Below, piece by piece: positions 1 to 6,828 of a stretch of 12,226 nt of DNA. Position numbers and translations under genes: made by a program. The notes beneath the pieces were generated by a model. It worked only from the letters and a program-made list of their open reading frames with translations. It was not told where the DNA came from and did no database searches. Origin of the DNA: Cycloclasticus sp. GTDB lineage: Bacteria > Pseudomonadota > Gammaproteobacteria > Methylococcales > Cycloclasticaceae. Numbering within the stretch: position 1 is the first letter of the stretch; each line of letters opens with the position of its first letter. Where the stretch lies: NCBI GenBank assembly GCA_018066825.1, contig JAGPVU010000147.1:1-12226 (forward strand), written 5' to 3'.

Positions 1-191
1 GGCACAACGGTAGAAATAGCGTGCTTATAAACCATTTGGTTGACCGCATTTTTTAAGATCACTACATATTGGTCAAAAGAGTCGATTTGGCCCTGTAACT
101 TAATGCCGTTGACCAAAAAAATGGCAACAGGTATATGTTCTTTTCTAAGTGTGTTTAAAAAAGTGTCCTGTAAATTATGTCCTTTAGACAT
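1..191 (-). CDS. hfq: RNA chaperone Hfq (partial, 3' end beyond window)
   Basis: Hfq is a hexameric Sm-like ring that pairs small regulatory RNAs with mRNAs. Sixty-three complete codons are present, starting MSKGHNLQDTFLNTLRKEH. The N-terminal helix holds the proximal-face Q8 and the rim pair R16/K17. The Sm1 motif (NGIKLQGQIDSFDQYVV, residues 28-44) has Tyr42 where E. coli has Phe. The Sm2 motif includes the uracil-binding YKH at 55-57, and the reading frame runs off the window just after ISTVV. The start is supported by AAGGAG six bases upstream (198-203). The gene follows miaA, as in most gammaproteobacteria; hflX would be expected next, outside the window. Identity is certain. The C-terminal tail, which varies between species, cannot be seen. 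Confidence 0.97.
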   Translation of the reverse strand, partial: MSKGHNLQDTFLNTLRKEHIPVAIFLVNGIKLQGQIDSFDQYVVILKNAVNQMVYKHAISTVV

Positions 192-197
192 ACCTTG

Positions 198-222
198 CTC
201 CTTGTTTTGTTTTTTTTATTTA
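198..222 (-). promoter_or_regulatory. hfq ribosome-binding site with preceding A-rich tract
   Basis: On the minus strand a near-pure A tract (204-222, reading TAAATAAAAAAAACAAAAC) runs directly into the AAGGAG Shine-Dalgarno sequence (198-203), which is six bases from the hfq ATG. The tract can be read as several consecutive A-R-N triplets, the kind of RNA the distal face of Hfq binds. Hfq is known to repress its own translation in E. coli; autoregulation here is inference from sequence type and position. Confidence 0.6.
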
Positions 223-243
223 GTAACAAACCTTATACGTCAA
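217..243 (-). promoter_or_regulatory. Weak candidate sigma-70 promoter for hfq
   Basis: Minus strand TTGACG (238-243) lies 15 bases upstream of TAAATA (217-222). The -35 match is good, but the spacer is short and the -10 overlaps the A-rich tract, so this is only a candidate. In E. coli, hfq is also transcribed from promoters inside miaA, which could apply here. Confidence 0.25.
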
Positions 244-275
244 CTCGTTGCCACTTGGTTTGCAATGCAACATAT

Positions 276-322
276 CATAACCTAAAAGAGTTTACTACTC
301 TTAAGCCTACCCCTTGGTTATG
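276..322. repeat. Nested inverted repeats upstream of hfq
   Basis: CATAACC (276-282) is the exact reverse complement of GGTTATG, which first occurs at 316-322. Inside this pair lies a second perfect inverted repeat, AAGAGT (286-291) and ACTCTT (297-302), with a 5-base loop. An RNA from either strand could form a two-part stem. No proper T-run follows on the minus strand, so it does not look like a standard terminator. Confidence 0.5.
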
Positions 323-341
323 GTTATGGTTATGGTTATGG
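316..341. repeat. Hexamer tandem repeat, GGTTAT x4
   Basis: Four perfect copies of GGTTAT (316-339) followed by GG; on the minus strand, which is the hfq and miaA sense, this reads as CCATAA repeats. The array lies in the 188-bp spacer between the miaA stop and the hfq start, about 125 bases upstream of the hfq ATG. No protein frame crosses it. It is a simple-sequence array of the kind that can change copy number by replication slippage. Confidence 0.85.
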
Positions 342-379
342 CGATAATATAACGTGATTTCAAGGGCAAAGGTATTATT

Positions 380-1309
380 TTAATCAATCAGCGCCAGTAT
401 CTTATCCTTGGCTAATTTATCACTGCTATCTAAGTTCAAGGCATCCGTCTGTCGCCGCAGCCAAGTAAATTGCCTTTTTGCCAATTGTCGTGTGGCAATA
501 ATGGCTTTATCGCGGAACGTTTGTTGATTATAGTCACCCTCAAGAAAAGACCATGCTTGTCGATAGCCAACCGCTCGGATCGCTGGCATAGCCGCTGTTA
601 AGTCACCTCGCTGGCGCAGTGCTTTCACTTCATCCAAAAAACCCGCGGCCAACATCTGGTCAAAGCGCAGAATGATTTTTTCATGTAACAACGAACGATC
701 TGCCGGCGCGACAGCTACTTTAATGGCATTAAACGGTAGGCCATCGAAAGTTTGCTCGCTTAGCCACTGTGTTTGTGTTTTTCCGGAGCTTAAGTACACT
801 TCAAGCGCGCGTTGAATCCGTTGTGGATCATTTGGATGGATACGCGCCGCCGCCACTGGATCAACCGCTTTCAATCTCTGATGAATGACAGCCCAGCCCT
901 CGCGCTGCGCCTGTTCATCGATATCTTGACGGATCACTGGGTTTGCATCCGGTAATTTAGCCATGCCCTGCAGTAGCACATGAAAGTACAACATGGTGCC
1001 GCCGACGAGAATAACTTGTTTACCTTTTTCCTGAATCTCTTTGATTAATGACAGCGCCCGATCCTTAAATTGTCCGGCTGAAAACACTTCTGACGGATCA
1101 ATAATATCGATTAAATGGTGCTTTATTCCTTGGCGCTCTTCTGTATCAGGCTTTGCCGTCCCGATGTCCATGCCGCGATAAACTAAGGCTGAATCCACAC
1201 TGATAATTTCAGCATCGAGTGACTTTGCTAGTTCTATGCCCAACGCTGTTTTACCAGACGCGGTAGGCCCCATTAACAAAATAACGTCCGCTAAGGACTT
1301 AGCCAGCAT
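380..1309 (-). CDS. miaA: tRNA dimethylallyltransferase MiaA
   Basis: Transfers a dimethylallyl group from DMAPP to N6 of A37 in tRNAs that read codons starting with U, the first step of ms2i6A synthesis. The 309-residue protein has the usual family length. The P-loop GPTASGKT is at residues 14-21, followed by the conserved DSALVYRGMDIGTAKP at 39-54. VGGTMLYF lies at 102-109, ARIHPNDPQRIQRALEV near 155-171, and the late GYRQAWSFLEG and TRQLAKRQFTWLRR blocks are intact. The start lies only four bases after the mutL stop, with AAGAGG at the end of mutL as a likely ribosome-binding site, so mutL and miaA are almost certainly cotranscribed and translationally coupled. The order mutL-miaA-hfq matches E. 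coli. Confidence 0.97.
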   Translation of the reverse strand: MLAKSLADVILLMGPTASGKTALGIELAKSLDAEIISVDSALVYRGMDIGTAKPDTEERQGIKHHLIDIIDPSEVFSAGQFKDRALSLIKEIQEKGKQVILVGGTMLYFHVLLQGMAKLPDANPVIRQDIDEQAQREGWAVIHQRLKAVDPVAAARIHPNDPQRIQRALEVYLSSGKTQTQWLSEQTFDGLPFNAIKVAVAPADRSLLHEKIILRFDQMLAAGFLDEVKALRQRGDLTAAMPAIRAVGYRQAWSFLEGDYNQQTFRDKAIIATRQLAKRQFTWLRRQTDALNLDSSDKLAKDKILALID

Positions 1310-1313
1310 GCCT

Positions 1314-3107
1314 TTATTGACCTCTTAAAAACAGTGCATCGAGTTGCTGTGCATTGAGCAATACCCAAGTCGGTCGACCATGATTGCATTGACCGCTATT
1401 TGCGGTTTGTTCGATGTCGCGCAGCAAGGCGTTCATTTCCACTTCGGTTAAACGGCGATTGGCGCGAATTGACCCATGACAAGCCATGCTGGCCAATACG
1501 GCATAACAGGCCTCTTTAATGCTATCACTTTCCCCAGTATGAGAAAGGTCTTGTAATAAATCTCGCACCAGCTTTTCTGGGTCTTTGGTGGCTAATAACA
1601 CCGGTATTGCTCGCACCAGCAGCGTATTCGGCCCAGCCGCGCTCAACTCCAACGCCAAGCCGTCAAACAAATGATGATATTCTTCAAATAACAGCATCTC
1701 CTCGTCAGACAGCTGTATTTTTTGTGGTATCAACAAAGGTTGCGATGGCATATGCCCTGTATCGTATTGCGACTTTAGTTTTTCATAAATAATTCGTTCG
1801 TGCGCCGCATGGGTATCCACTAAAACCAAGCCTTTATCGGACTCGGCCAAAATGTAGGTATTGTGCAAATGGGCGATAGCAAATCCCATGGCAGGTATCG
1901 CCTGCCCCTCAATAGCTCGATGATTTTCGACCCTAGTGCTAGGCATCCGACTATAGGCTGAAGCAGAGGAATAAGAAGGGGTGGTAGGATAAGCTGACGA
2001 CGACTCGGCAATCGACATGGTCAACGGCCTCTGCTGCATGTCCTTATATTCCGCACCTATGTTTTGCGAGAATGGCTCAATGGTTTTAACCGCATAACTA
2101 TCAGCCGGCCTAACATCAGACAGCAATTGTTTTACGCGACGATAAACAAAGTCATGTACCGCTTTACTTTCACGAAAACGCACTTCTAATTTAGCTGGAT
2201 GGGCGTTTACATCGACCAAAACGGGGTCAATCGTTAGGTATAACACATAGACAGGATGACGACCATGGAACAACACATCTTGATAGGCTAACCGAACGGC
2301 ATGATTAATTAACTTATCCCGTATCAAACGCCCATTAACATAAAAAAACTGCATGTCTGCTTGTGAACGGGAAAATGTCGGTAGACCGACCCAGCCTTGC
2401 AAGCCTAAATCACCATTAATAACGTCAACTTCCAACGATTGTTCTACGAAACTTTCACCGCACAACAAGCCGACCCGTTGGTCTTTTTGTGAATTAGTTA
2501 AAGCAGGCTTAAGATCGACGACCAGTCGTTGATTGTGTTTTAACGTAAAACCAACATCAAAACGACTGAGCGCCATTCGCTTGATGACTGTTTCGATATG
2601 ACCGAATTCAGTTTTTTCAGTTTTAAGGAACTTTCTTCGTGCCGGCGTATTATAAAAAAGGTCTCGCAACTCGACACTCGTACCTACCGGGTGAGCGATC
2701 GGCGTGGGTTCTAATTCGGATTCAGTGCCATCTGCTTTAACGCTCCACGCTGCAGACTCGTCGGCCATTCGTGAAACCAGTGTTAAACGCGAGACAGAAC
2801 TCATACTGGGCAAGGCCTCACCACGAAAACCAAAACTTAACACCGCTTCTAGATCATTTAACGAGGCAATTTTACTCGTCGCGTGCCGACTAAGCGCCAA
2901 ACCGAGCTCGGCTTTATCGATCCCTGATCCGTTGTCACGTACCCGAATTAAACGCGAGCCTCCCTCTTCGATCTCAATGCTAACGTATGAAGCACCAGCA
3001 TCTAAGGAGTTTTCGACCAACTCTTTCACTGCCGAAGCCGGTCTCTCGATGACTTCGCCAGCGGCGATTTGATTAATCAGTTGTGGGGGGAGTTGCTTAA
3101 TTGCCAT
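1314..3107 (-). CDS. mutL: DNA mismatch repair protein MutL, endonuclease type
   Basis: MutL links mismatch recognition by MutS to strand incision. At 597 residues it has a complete GHKL ATPase domain: the catalytic region ELVENSLDAGA (29-39), DNGSGI (58-63) and GFRGEAL (93-99). A low-complexity Ser/Tyr-rich linker covers roughly residues 360-405. The C-terminal domain carries DTHAAHE plus E442 (431-442), ACHGSIRANRRL (542-553) and CNHGRP (574-579). These are the metal-binding endonuclease motifs found in MutL of bacteria without MutH and absent from E. coli MutL. Thr432 replaces the usual Gln or Met in the first motif. I infer MutH-independent repair in which MutL nicks the DNA itself. The start MAIKQLPPQLINQIAAGEV is the family's usual N-terminus; a candidate AAGG ribosome-binding site lies 12 bases upstream, unusually far. 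Confidence 0.97.
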   Translation of the reverse strand: MAIKQLPPQLINQIAAGEVIERPASAVKELVENSLDAGASYVSIEIEEGGSRLIRVRDNGSGIDKAELGLALSRHATSKIASLNDLEAVLSFGFRGEALPSMSSVSRLTLVSRMADESAAWSVKADGTESELEPTPIAHPVGTSVELRDLFYNTPARRKFLKTEKTEFGHIETVIKRMALSRFDVGFTLKHNQRLVVDLKPALTNSQKDQRVGLLCGESFVEQSLEVDVINGDLGLQGWVGLPTFSRSQADMQFFYVNGRLIRDKLINHAVRLAYQDVLFHGRHPVYVLYLTIDPVLVDVNAHPAKLEVRFRESKAVHDFVYRRVKQLLSDVRPADSYAVKTIEPFSQNIGAEYKDMQQRPLTMSIAESSSAYPTTPSYSSASAYSRMPSTRVENHRAIEGQAIPAMGFAIAHLHNTYILAESDKGLVLVDTHAAHERIIYEKLKSQYDTGHMPSQPLLIPQKIQLSDEEMLLFEEYHHLFDGLALELSAAGPNTLLVRAIPVLLATKDPEKLVRDLLQDLSHTGESDSIKEACYAVLASMACHGSIRANRRLTEVEMNALLRDIEQTANSGQCNHGRPTWVLLNAQQLDALFLRGQ

Positions 3108-3123
3108 TGCGGTTCAATACCTT

Positions 3124-3150
3124 AAAAATGCGTGTTAGCTTACACGCATT
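3124..3150 (-). terminator. Intrinsic terminator-like hairpin between amiB and mutL
   Basis: On the minus strand AATGCGTGT (3142-3150) and ACACGCATT (3127-3135) form a perfect 9-bp stem around a 6-base loop, and a run of five T ends at 3124. The hairpin lies just after the amiB stop. The T-run directly touches the AAGG that would be the mutL ribosome-binding site, leaving no room for a promoter between them. It may terminate only part of amiB transcription, or act in RNA processing. Confidence 0.7.
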
Positions 3151-3164
3151 GTATCGAAAAAAAA

Positions 3165-4496
3165 CTAGCTGGGTATTTGAATTACCTGTCCTATTTTAAT
3201 CCGGCTACTCTGTATCCCGTTGGCTTTCTTCAAAGAAGAGACCGAGACCCGATGACGCTCAGCAATGGCTGACAAGGTATCGCCTTTTTGAATTTTATAA
3301 CTGGTTTGTGCGATACGCGTTGCAGGTGTTGAATGCTGATGCTGCTGTGCAAAGTAGGACTTAATGCCACGTAGTATGGCGCTGGCCGTTTTCGCTTGAT
3401 GCCGTGTATCACGTAATTTCGCCTCTTCTTGTCTATTTGAAATAAAGGCAGTTTCCACTAAAATAGAAGGAATATCGGGTGATTTAAGCACCATAAAACC
3501 GGCGTGTTGAACACGTTTTTTATGGACATGGCCAACCCCTTTTAGGTTTTTTAACACCTCAGCCGCCACCGTTGCGCTAGCATCCTTGGTTGCGTTCTGG
3601 GATAAGTCGAGCAATACCGAGGCTAGCACGTTATCTTTGTCGTCTAAGCTGACCCCACCCACTAAATCTGCTGCGTTCTCACTGTCTGCTAACCACCTCG
3701 CTGCCTCACTACTTGCACCACGGTTTGATAAGACATAAACAGATGAGCCCTTTGCGCGCTGGTCCTTAAACGCATCAGCGTGAATCGACACAAATAAATC
3801 TGCCCGCGCAAGACGCGCTTTTTCCATCCTTTGACGTAAACCAATATAGTAATCACCTGTCCGAACTAGGTAAGCTTGCATATCAGATTGTTGATTAATG
3901 AGCGCAGCTAGTTTTTTAGAAATCGCTAATACTACGTCTTTTTCACGTGTTCCCCGACTCCCTTTAGCACCTGGATCCTCGCCGCCATGCCCTGCATCAA
4001 TCGCCACAATCCATTTTTTATTGGTTACTATTTTGGCCGTCTTTTTAATCACAACCGGCGTTCTAGCCGACCTTGCCTTTTTAGGGTACAAGTCAACCAC
4101 TAAACGGTGGCCATAATTCGCATTCGGTTTTAATAAAAAGCTTTTAGCTGTGACCCCTTGCTTTAAATCAATAACAACGCGCAGGTCTTTTTTGTTTCTC
4201 GGCGCATGCCGCATCTGCTTAACGACTTGATGGTCAGTGGAAAACGTCGGCATCGGAGTATTAAGCGCCACCGCATCTAAATCCAAGACTAAACGAGGCG
4301 GGTTATCCAAGGTGAACACTCGGTGTTCAATGGGTAAAGTAATGCCTAGTACCAAACGCGTGTGATCAGGTGCTGTCCAAAACCTTAGTGAGTCGACCTG
4401 TTTAGCACCGCCCGCTAATACAGATTGATGATTCAGCAATAGTAACAATGCTGAAAAAAGCATCTTAACGACACAGCTTTTAATACTTATTCTCAT
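3165..4496 (-). CDS. amiB: N-acetylmuramoyl-L-alanine amidase AmiB with LysM domain
   Basis: Periplasmic zinc amidase that cleaves the bond between N-acetylmuramic acid and the stem peptide, splitting septal peptidoglycan during cell separation. The 443-residue protein has a signal peptide (about 1-29, basic start, hydrophobic core, cleavage after VLA). An AMIN targeting domain follows (about 33-140), then the Amidase_3 domain (about 162-385) and one LysM peptidoglycan-binding domain (about 399-442). Zinc ligands are H170, E185 and H239; the catalytic acid is E348 in ILVETAFIS. The 260-300 segment matches the autoinhibitory insert of EnvC/NlpD-controlled amidases. E. coli AmiB lacks the LysM domain, whereas the Pseudomonas protein has one. 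The ribosome-binding site is weak. An in-frame ATG at codon 12 is a less likely start because it would drop the basic n-region. Confidence 0.93.
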   Translation of the reverse strand: MRISIKSCVVKMLFSALLLLLNHQSVLAGGAKQVDSLRFWTAPDHTRLVLGITLPIEHRVFTLDNPPRLVLDLDAVALNTPMPTFSTDHQVVKQMRHAPRNKKDLRVVIDLKQGVTAKSFLLKPNANYGHRLVVDLYPKKARSARTPVVIKKTAKIVTNKKWIVAIDAGHGGEDPGAKGSRGTREKDVVLAISKKLAALINQQSDMQAYLVRTGDYYIGLRQRMEKARLARADLFVSIHADAFKDQRAKGSSVYVLSNRGASSEAARWLADSENAADLVGGVSLDDKDNVLASVLLDLSQNATKDASATVAAEVLKNLKGVGHVHKKRVQHAGFMVLKSPDIPSILVETAFISNRQEEAKLRDTRHQAKTASAILRGIKSYFAQQHQHSTPATRIAQTSYKIQKGDTLSAIAERHRVSVSSLKKANGIQSSRIKIGQVIQIPS

Positions 4497-4553
4497 AGGG
4501 CTTATTGAGTTATAAATACAAACTCATCCTCACTTAAATCCAAGGTTTTTTCG

Positions 4554-4583
4554 AGAATAGTTCCTTAACTATCTGTTTGTCAA
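4554..4583 (-). promoter_or_regulatory. Candidate sigma-70 promoter for amiB
   Basis: On the minus strand a consensus TTGACA (4578-4583) is followed after 18 bases by TATTCT (4554-4559). It lies right after the tsaE stop and about 50 bases upstream of the amiB start, so amiB, and mutL-miaA through readthrough of the hairpin, could be transcribed independently of nnr-tsaE. The -35 is perfect; the -10 matches at four of six positions. Confidence 0.5.
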
Positions 4584-4589
4584 GTATTT

Positions 4590-5006
4590 TTATAAATCAA
4601 TGCTCGGAAATATTTGAAGATCGCGCTCACTTTGATGTATTTTTATATAAATTTGTAAATCAGCAGCCGGTAATAGGCCCTCGCCCCTATCTGGCCACTC
4701 AATAAAGCAAATGGCGCTTTCGTTTATATAATCACGAATCCCCATATACTCCAACTCTTCAGCGTCGTGCAAACGGTACAAATCAAAATGGAAAACCGCC
4801 GTTCCGTTAATTTCATAAGGTTCAACGATATTATACGTCGGGCTTTTTACCGCGCCGCTATGCCCCAAACCTCGCAAAACACCCCGTACGAAAGTGGTTT
4901 TTCCTGCGCCTAAGTCACCAATTAAAAAAACCAGCATACCCGGTTTAAGTTGTTCTGATAAAGCCGTGCCGGCTGCCAACATCGCCTGTTCATCTTTAAT
5001 ATTCAT
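4590..5006 (-). CDS. tsaE: tRNA threonylcarbamoyladenosine biosynthesis ATPase TsaE
   Basis: P-loop ATPase that works with TsaB and TsaD to place threonylcarbamoyl on A37 of tRNAs that read ANN codons. The 138-residue protein has the Walker A motif GDLGAGKTT at 30-38, the conserved KSPTY at 54-58, FHFDLYRL at 72-79, and the EWP motif whose E103/W104 are conserved functional residues in the family. The chosen ATG lies 11 bases inside the end of nnr, in a different frame, so the two genes overlap and are probably translationally coupled. The upstream ATG at 5010 belongs to the nnr frame. The protein starts close to the DEQA block where E. coli TsaE aligns, and is slightly shorter than the E. 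coli protein at both ends. Confidence 0.96.
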   Translation of the reverse strand: MNIKDEQAMLAAGTALSEQLKPGMLVFLIGDLGAGKTTFVRGVLRGLGHSGAVKSPTYNIVEPYEINGTAVFHFDLYRLHDAEELEYMGIRDYINESAICFIEWPDRGEGLLPAADLQIYIKIHQSERDLQIFPSIDL

Positions 5007-6465
5007 TCATTAACTCTTTAATATAGGGCATTAAATCACTGGCTAATAAGCCTTTTTCCCCTGATGCTATGGCTCGATCCGCTGCCACAGAATGAACCAT
5101 AACGCCTAATTTTGCTGCTTCAATAAGACTACTCCCTTGTGCAAGCAAGGCTGCAATAATGCCCGTCAGCACATCACCCATACCACCTGATGCCATGCCG
5201 GGGTTACCCGCGGCACACACATAGACATTACCACCACCACAGATTAAACTGCCCGAGCCTTTTAAAACAACGACGCCGCCATACTGTTGTTGCAATTGCT
5301 TTACTGCCGCAAAGCGATCGCATTGGACTTGTTGCGTTGTACAAGCCAATAATCGCGCTGCTTCTGCAGGGTGCGGCGTTAAAACCCAGCTGTTATTCTT
5401 ACGCGGCTCTTTTGCTAACAAATTAAGCCCGTCAGCATCCACAACCATTGGCTTATTCAAGTCTAACGCTACTTCAAACAGCTCGTAGGCCCAAGGTGTT
5501 TGCCCTAAACCCGGCCCTACTGCTAATACAGTAGACCAAGTCGCTAGTTTTTTAAAATCCGCGCGTCCGCTGATACCGTGACTCATTAATTCGGCACGCG
5601 CCACACTGATGAACGCCGCGTGTTCTTTTCGTGTCGCGATACTAACTAAGCCTGCACCCGCGCGCAAAGCAGCTTCACCAGCAAGCCGAATAGCGCCGCT
5701 AAAACCGTGATCACCGCCCACCATTAATGCGTGGCCAAAGTCCCCTTTATGTGAATTCTTTTCACGCGGCTGATGGTTTTTTTTAAGTTCAGCTAAGGAC
5801 AACATTTCTGTCTCTACAGGCTGGATTGCAAACAACGATTGAGGCACGGATAAATCGTCCAGCATTATTTTTCCGCTATAGCTTGGCCCATCAGCGGTAT
5901 ACAGCCCCCTTTTTAGGCCGATAAAACTCACTGTTTTATCCGCCCGTACCGCGTCGTCTTGTACATAGCCTGTATCGGCATTTAAACCCGACGGAATATC
6001 AACAGCCAGGGTTGTCAGTTGTGCACGATTAATCAGCTTGACGGCGTCTAAATAAGCCCCCATCAAGGGTTTATTTAGCCCCGTCCCAATCAGTGCATCA
6101 ACAATAACACCCGACGAAAGCTCCGTAGGTAATACGTTATTTACTGAACCAAGCTGGCTGTACGCCTTAAACGCGCTTAACGCATCCCCAGTTAAATCAG
6201 CGCCCACTGACAGGGCATAAACATGCGGCGTAATGCCCGATTCAAGTAATAATTTAGCCAACACATAGCCATCACCCGCATTATTGCCTGCTCCGCAAAA
6301 AATATGCACGGCTTCTTTGTGCGCCGACACCTGCTTAAGTTGTTCAAATAATACTAAGCCAGCACGTTGCATTAAATCGTAACCGGTAATGGATAGTGTT
6401 TGTATCGCTTGCCGGTCTATCTCGCGTACTTGTTCAGCGGTAAATAAAGGTTGTACCATGATCAT
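4996..6465 (-). CDS. nnr: Bifunctional NAD(P)HX epimerase / ADP-dependent dehydratase
   Basis: Repairs hydrated, inactive NADH and NADPH (NADHX/NADPHX). The N-terminal YjeF_N domain (about 1-215) epimerises the R form; the C-terminal ribokinase-like domain (about 225-489) dehydrates the S form using ADP. Epimerase motifs are CGAGNNAGDGY (57-67), VDALIGTG (122-129) and VDIPSGLNADTG (about 153-164). Dehydratase motifs are AVGPGLG, VVDADGLNLLA, LTPHPAEAARLL and GNPGMASGGMGDVLTG. Length 489 is normal for the fused protein. Two in-frame starts are possible, ATG at 6465 and at 6459; neither has a clear Shine-Dalgarno sequence. The gene heads the minus-strand cluster, overlaps tsaE by 11 bases and diverges from queG. 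The nnr-tsaE pairing is very common in bacteria. Confidence 0.96.
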   Translation of the reverse strand: MIMVQPLFTAEQVREIDRQAIQTLSITGYDLMQRAGLVLFEQLKQVSAHKEAVHIFCGAGNNAGDGYVLAKLLLESGITPHVYALSVGADLTGDALSAFKAYSQLGSVNNVLPTELSSGVIVDALIGTGLNKPLMGAYLDAVKLINRAQLTTLAVDIPSGLNADTGYVQDDAVRADKTVSFIGLKRGLYTADGPSYSGKIMLDDLSVPQSLFAIQPVETEMLSLAELKKNHQPREKNSHKGDFGHALMVGGDHGFSGAIRLAGEAALRAGAGLVSIATRKEHAAFISVARAELMSHGISGRADFKKLATWSTVLAVGPGLGQTPWAYELFEVALDLNKPMVVDADGLNLLAKEPRKNNSWVLTPHPAEAARLLACTTQQVQCDRFAAVKQLQQQYGGVVVLKGSGSLICGGGNVYVCAAGNPGMASGGMGDVLTGIIAALLAQGSSLIEAAKLGVMVHSVAADRAIASGEKGLLASDLMPYIKELMNEY

Positions 6466-6495
6466 TAATTAACAAATGAATAGACGTTTAATTCT

Positions 6496-6525
6496 AATGT
6501 ATCGTTGCCCAGTAAGTCTTGTTAA
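6496..6525 (-). promoter_or_regulatory. Candidate promoter for nnr
   Basis: Minus strand TTAACA (6520-6525) followed after 18 bases by TACATT (6496-6501), 30 bases upstream of the nnr ATG. Five of six and four of six matches to the sigma-70 boxes. The position is right, but the region is AT-rich and chance matches are easy. Confidence 0.35.
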
Positions 6526-6762
6526 ATACCCAGCAATTACACTAAAAAATCGGCTTTAACTAAGATCGGTATTTTGCGCCTGTTATCATAATCTCCGCTT
6601 AAATTTCCAGAACCAAGAGCAGGCTGCAATACCAACGGTTAGCGATCACTTCTTTTAACAAAGAAGCACTTTATACCTGGCCATGGAGCGACAAGCATCT
6701 TTGAAGAAGAACGCCTCTAGCGACTCTTTCGTACTACAATAAAAGCTCACCCGTTTAAGCCA

Positions 6763-6768
6763 TATAAT
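6763..6768 (+). promoter_or_regulatory. Candidate -10 box for queG
   Basis: A perfect TATAAT lies 60 bases upstream of the queG ATG. No good -35 hexamer is seen 16-18 bases further upstream and no TGn extension precedes it, so an activator would be needed if this is the promoter. Confidence 0.4.
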
Positions 6769-6783
6769 TTACATGCTTGATGC

Positions 6784-6795
6784 TGCCAATTGGCA
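6784..6795. repeat. 12-bp perfect palindrome in the queG leader
   Basis: TGCCAATTGGCA is a perfect inverted repeat with no central spacer, lying 16 to 27 bases downstream of the candidate TATAAT and 33 bases before the queG start. The position suits an operator for a dimeric regulator. No regulator gene is adjacent and no second copy was noticed in the window. Confidence 0.5.
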
Positions 6796-6828
6796 TAGAA
6801 CCTAATAACACCCTTTTAGCTTACCAAG

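Larger units (their letters stand above)
6466..6828. other. Divergent intergenic region between nnr and queG
   Basis: This 363-base gap is the longest non-coding stretch in the window. It holds a possible nnr promoter at its left end, a perfect TATAAT and a 12-bp palindrome towards queG at its right end, and in the middle CTTCTTT/AAAGAAG (6649-6655 and 6660-6666), a 7-bp AT-rich stem with a 4-base loop. I see no tRNA, no convincing small gene and no repeat family. A regulatory RNA cannot be excluded, but no classic terminator marks its end. Confidence 0.6.

Noticed and set aside
241..262. TGGCAA...TTGAC resembling a sigma-54 promoter upstream of hfq
   Set aside because: The spacing between the GG and the second element is one base short and the second element has GA instead of GC.
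40..285. 81-codon open frame on the plus strand across hfq
   Set aside because: It is antisense to the clear Hfq coding sequence and its ribosome-binding site and resembles no known protein.
316..341. GGTTAT array as CRISPR or telomere-like sequence
   Set aside because: There are no spacers, the unit is only six bases and it occurs once; it is a simple tandem repeat.
2704..3072. 122-codon open frame antisense to the MutL ATPase domain
   Set aside because: Shadow of a strongly conserved coding region with no ribosome-binding site or domain.
4497..4540. Five-codon leader peptide (ATG AGT TTG TAT TTA TAA) upstream of amiB
   Set aside because: The purine stretch abuts the ATG with no spacing, and the peptide shows no regulatory codon bias.
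6684..6743. 19-codon frame starting at the ATG in ccatggagcgac
   Set aside because: No ribosome-binding site and no recognisable peptide; likely chance.
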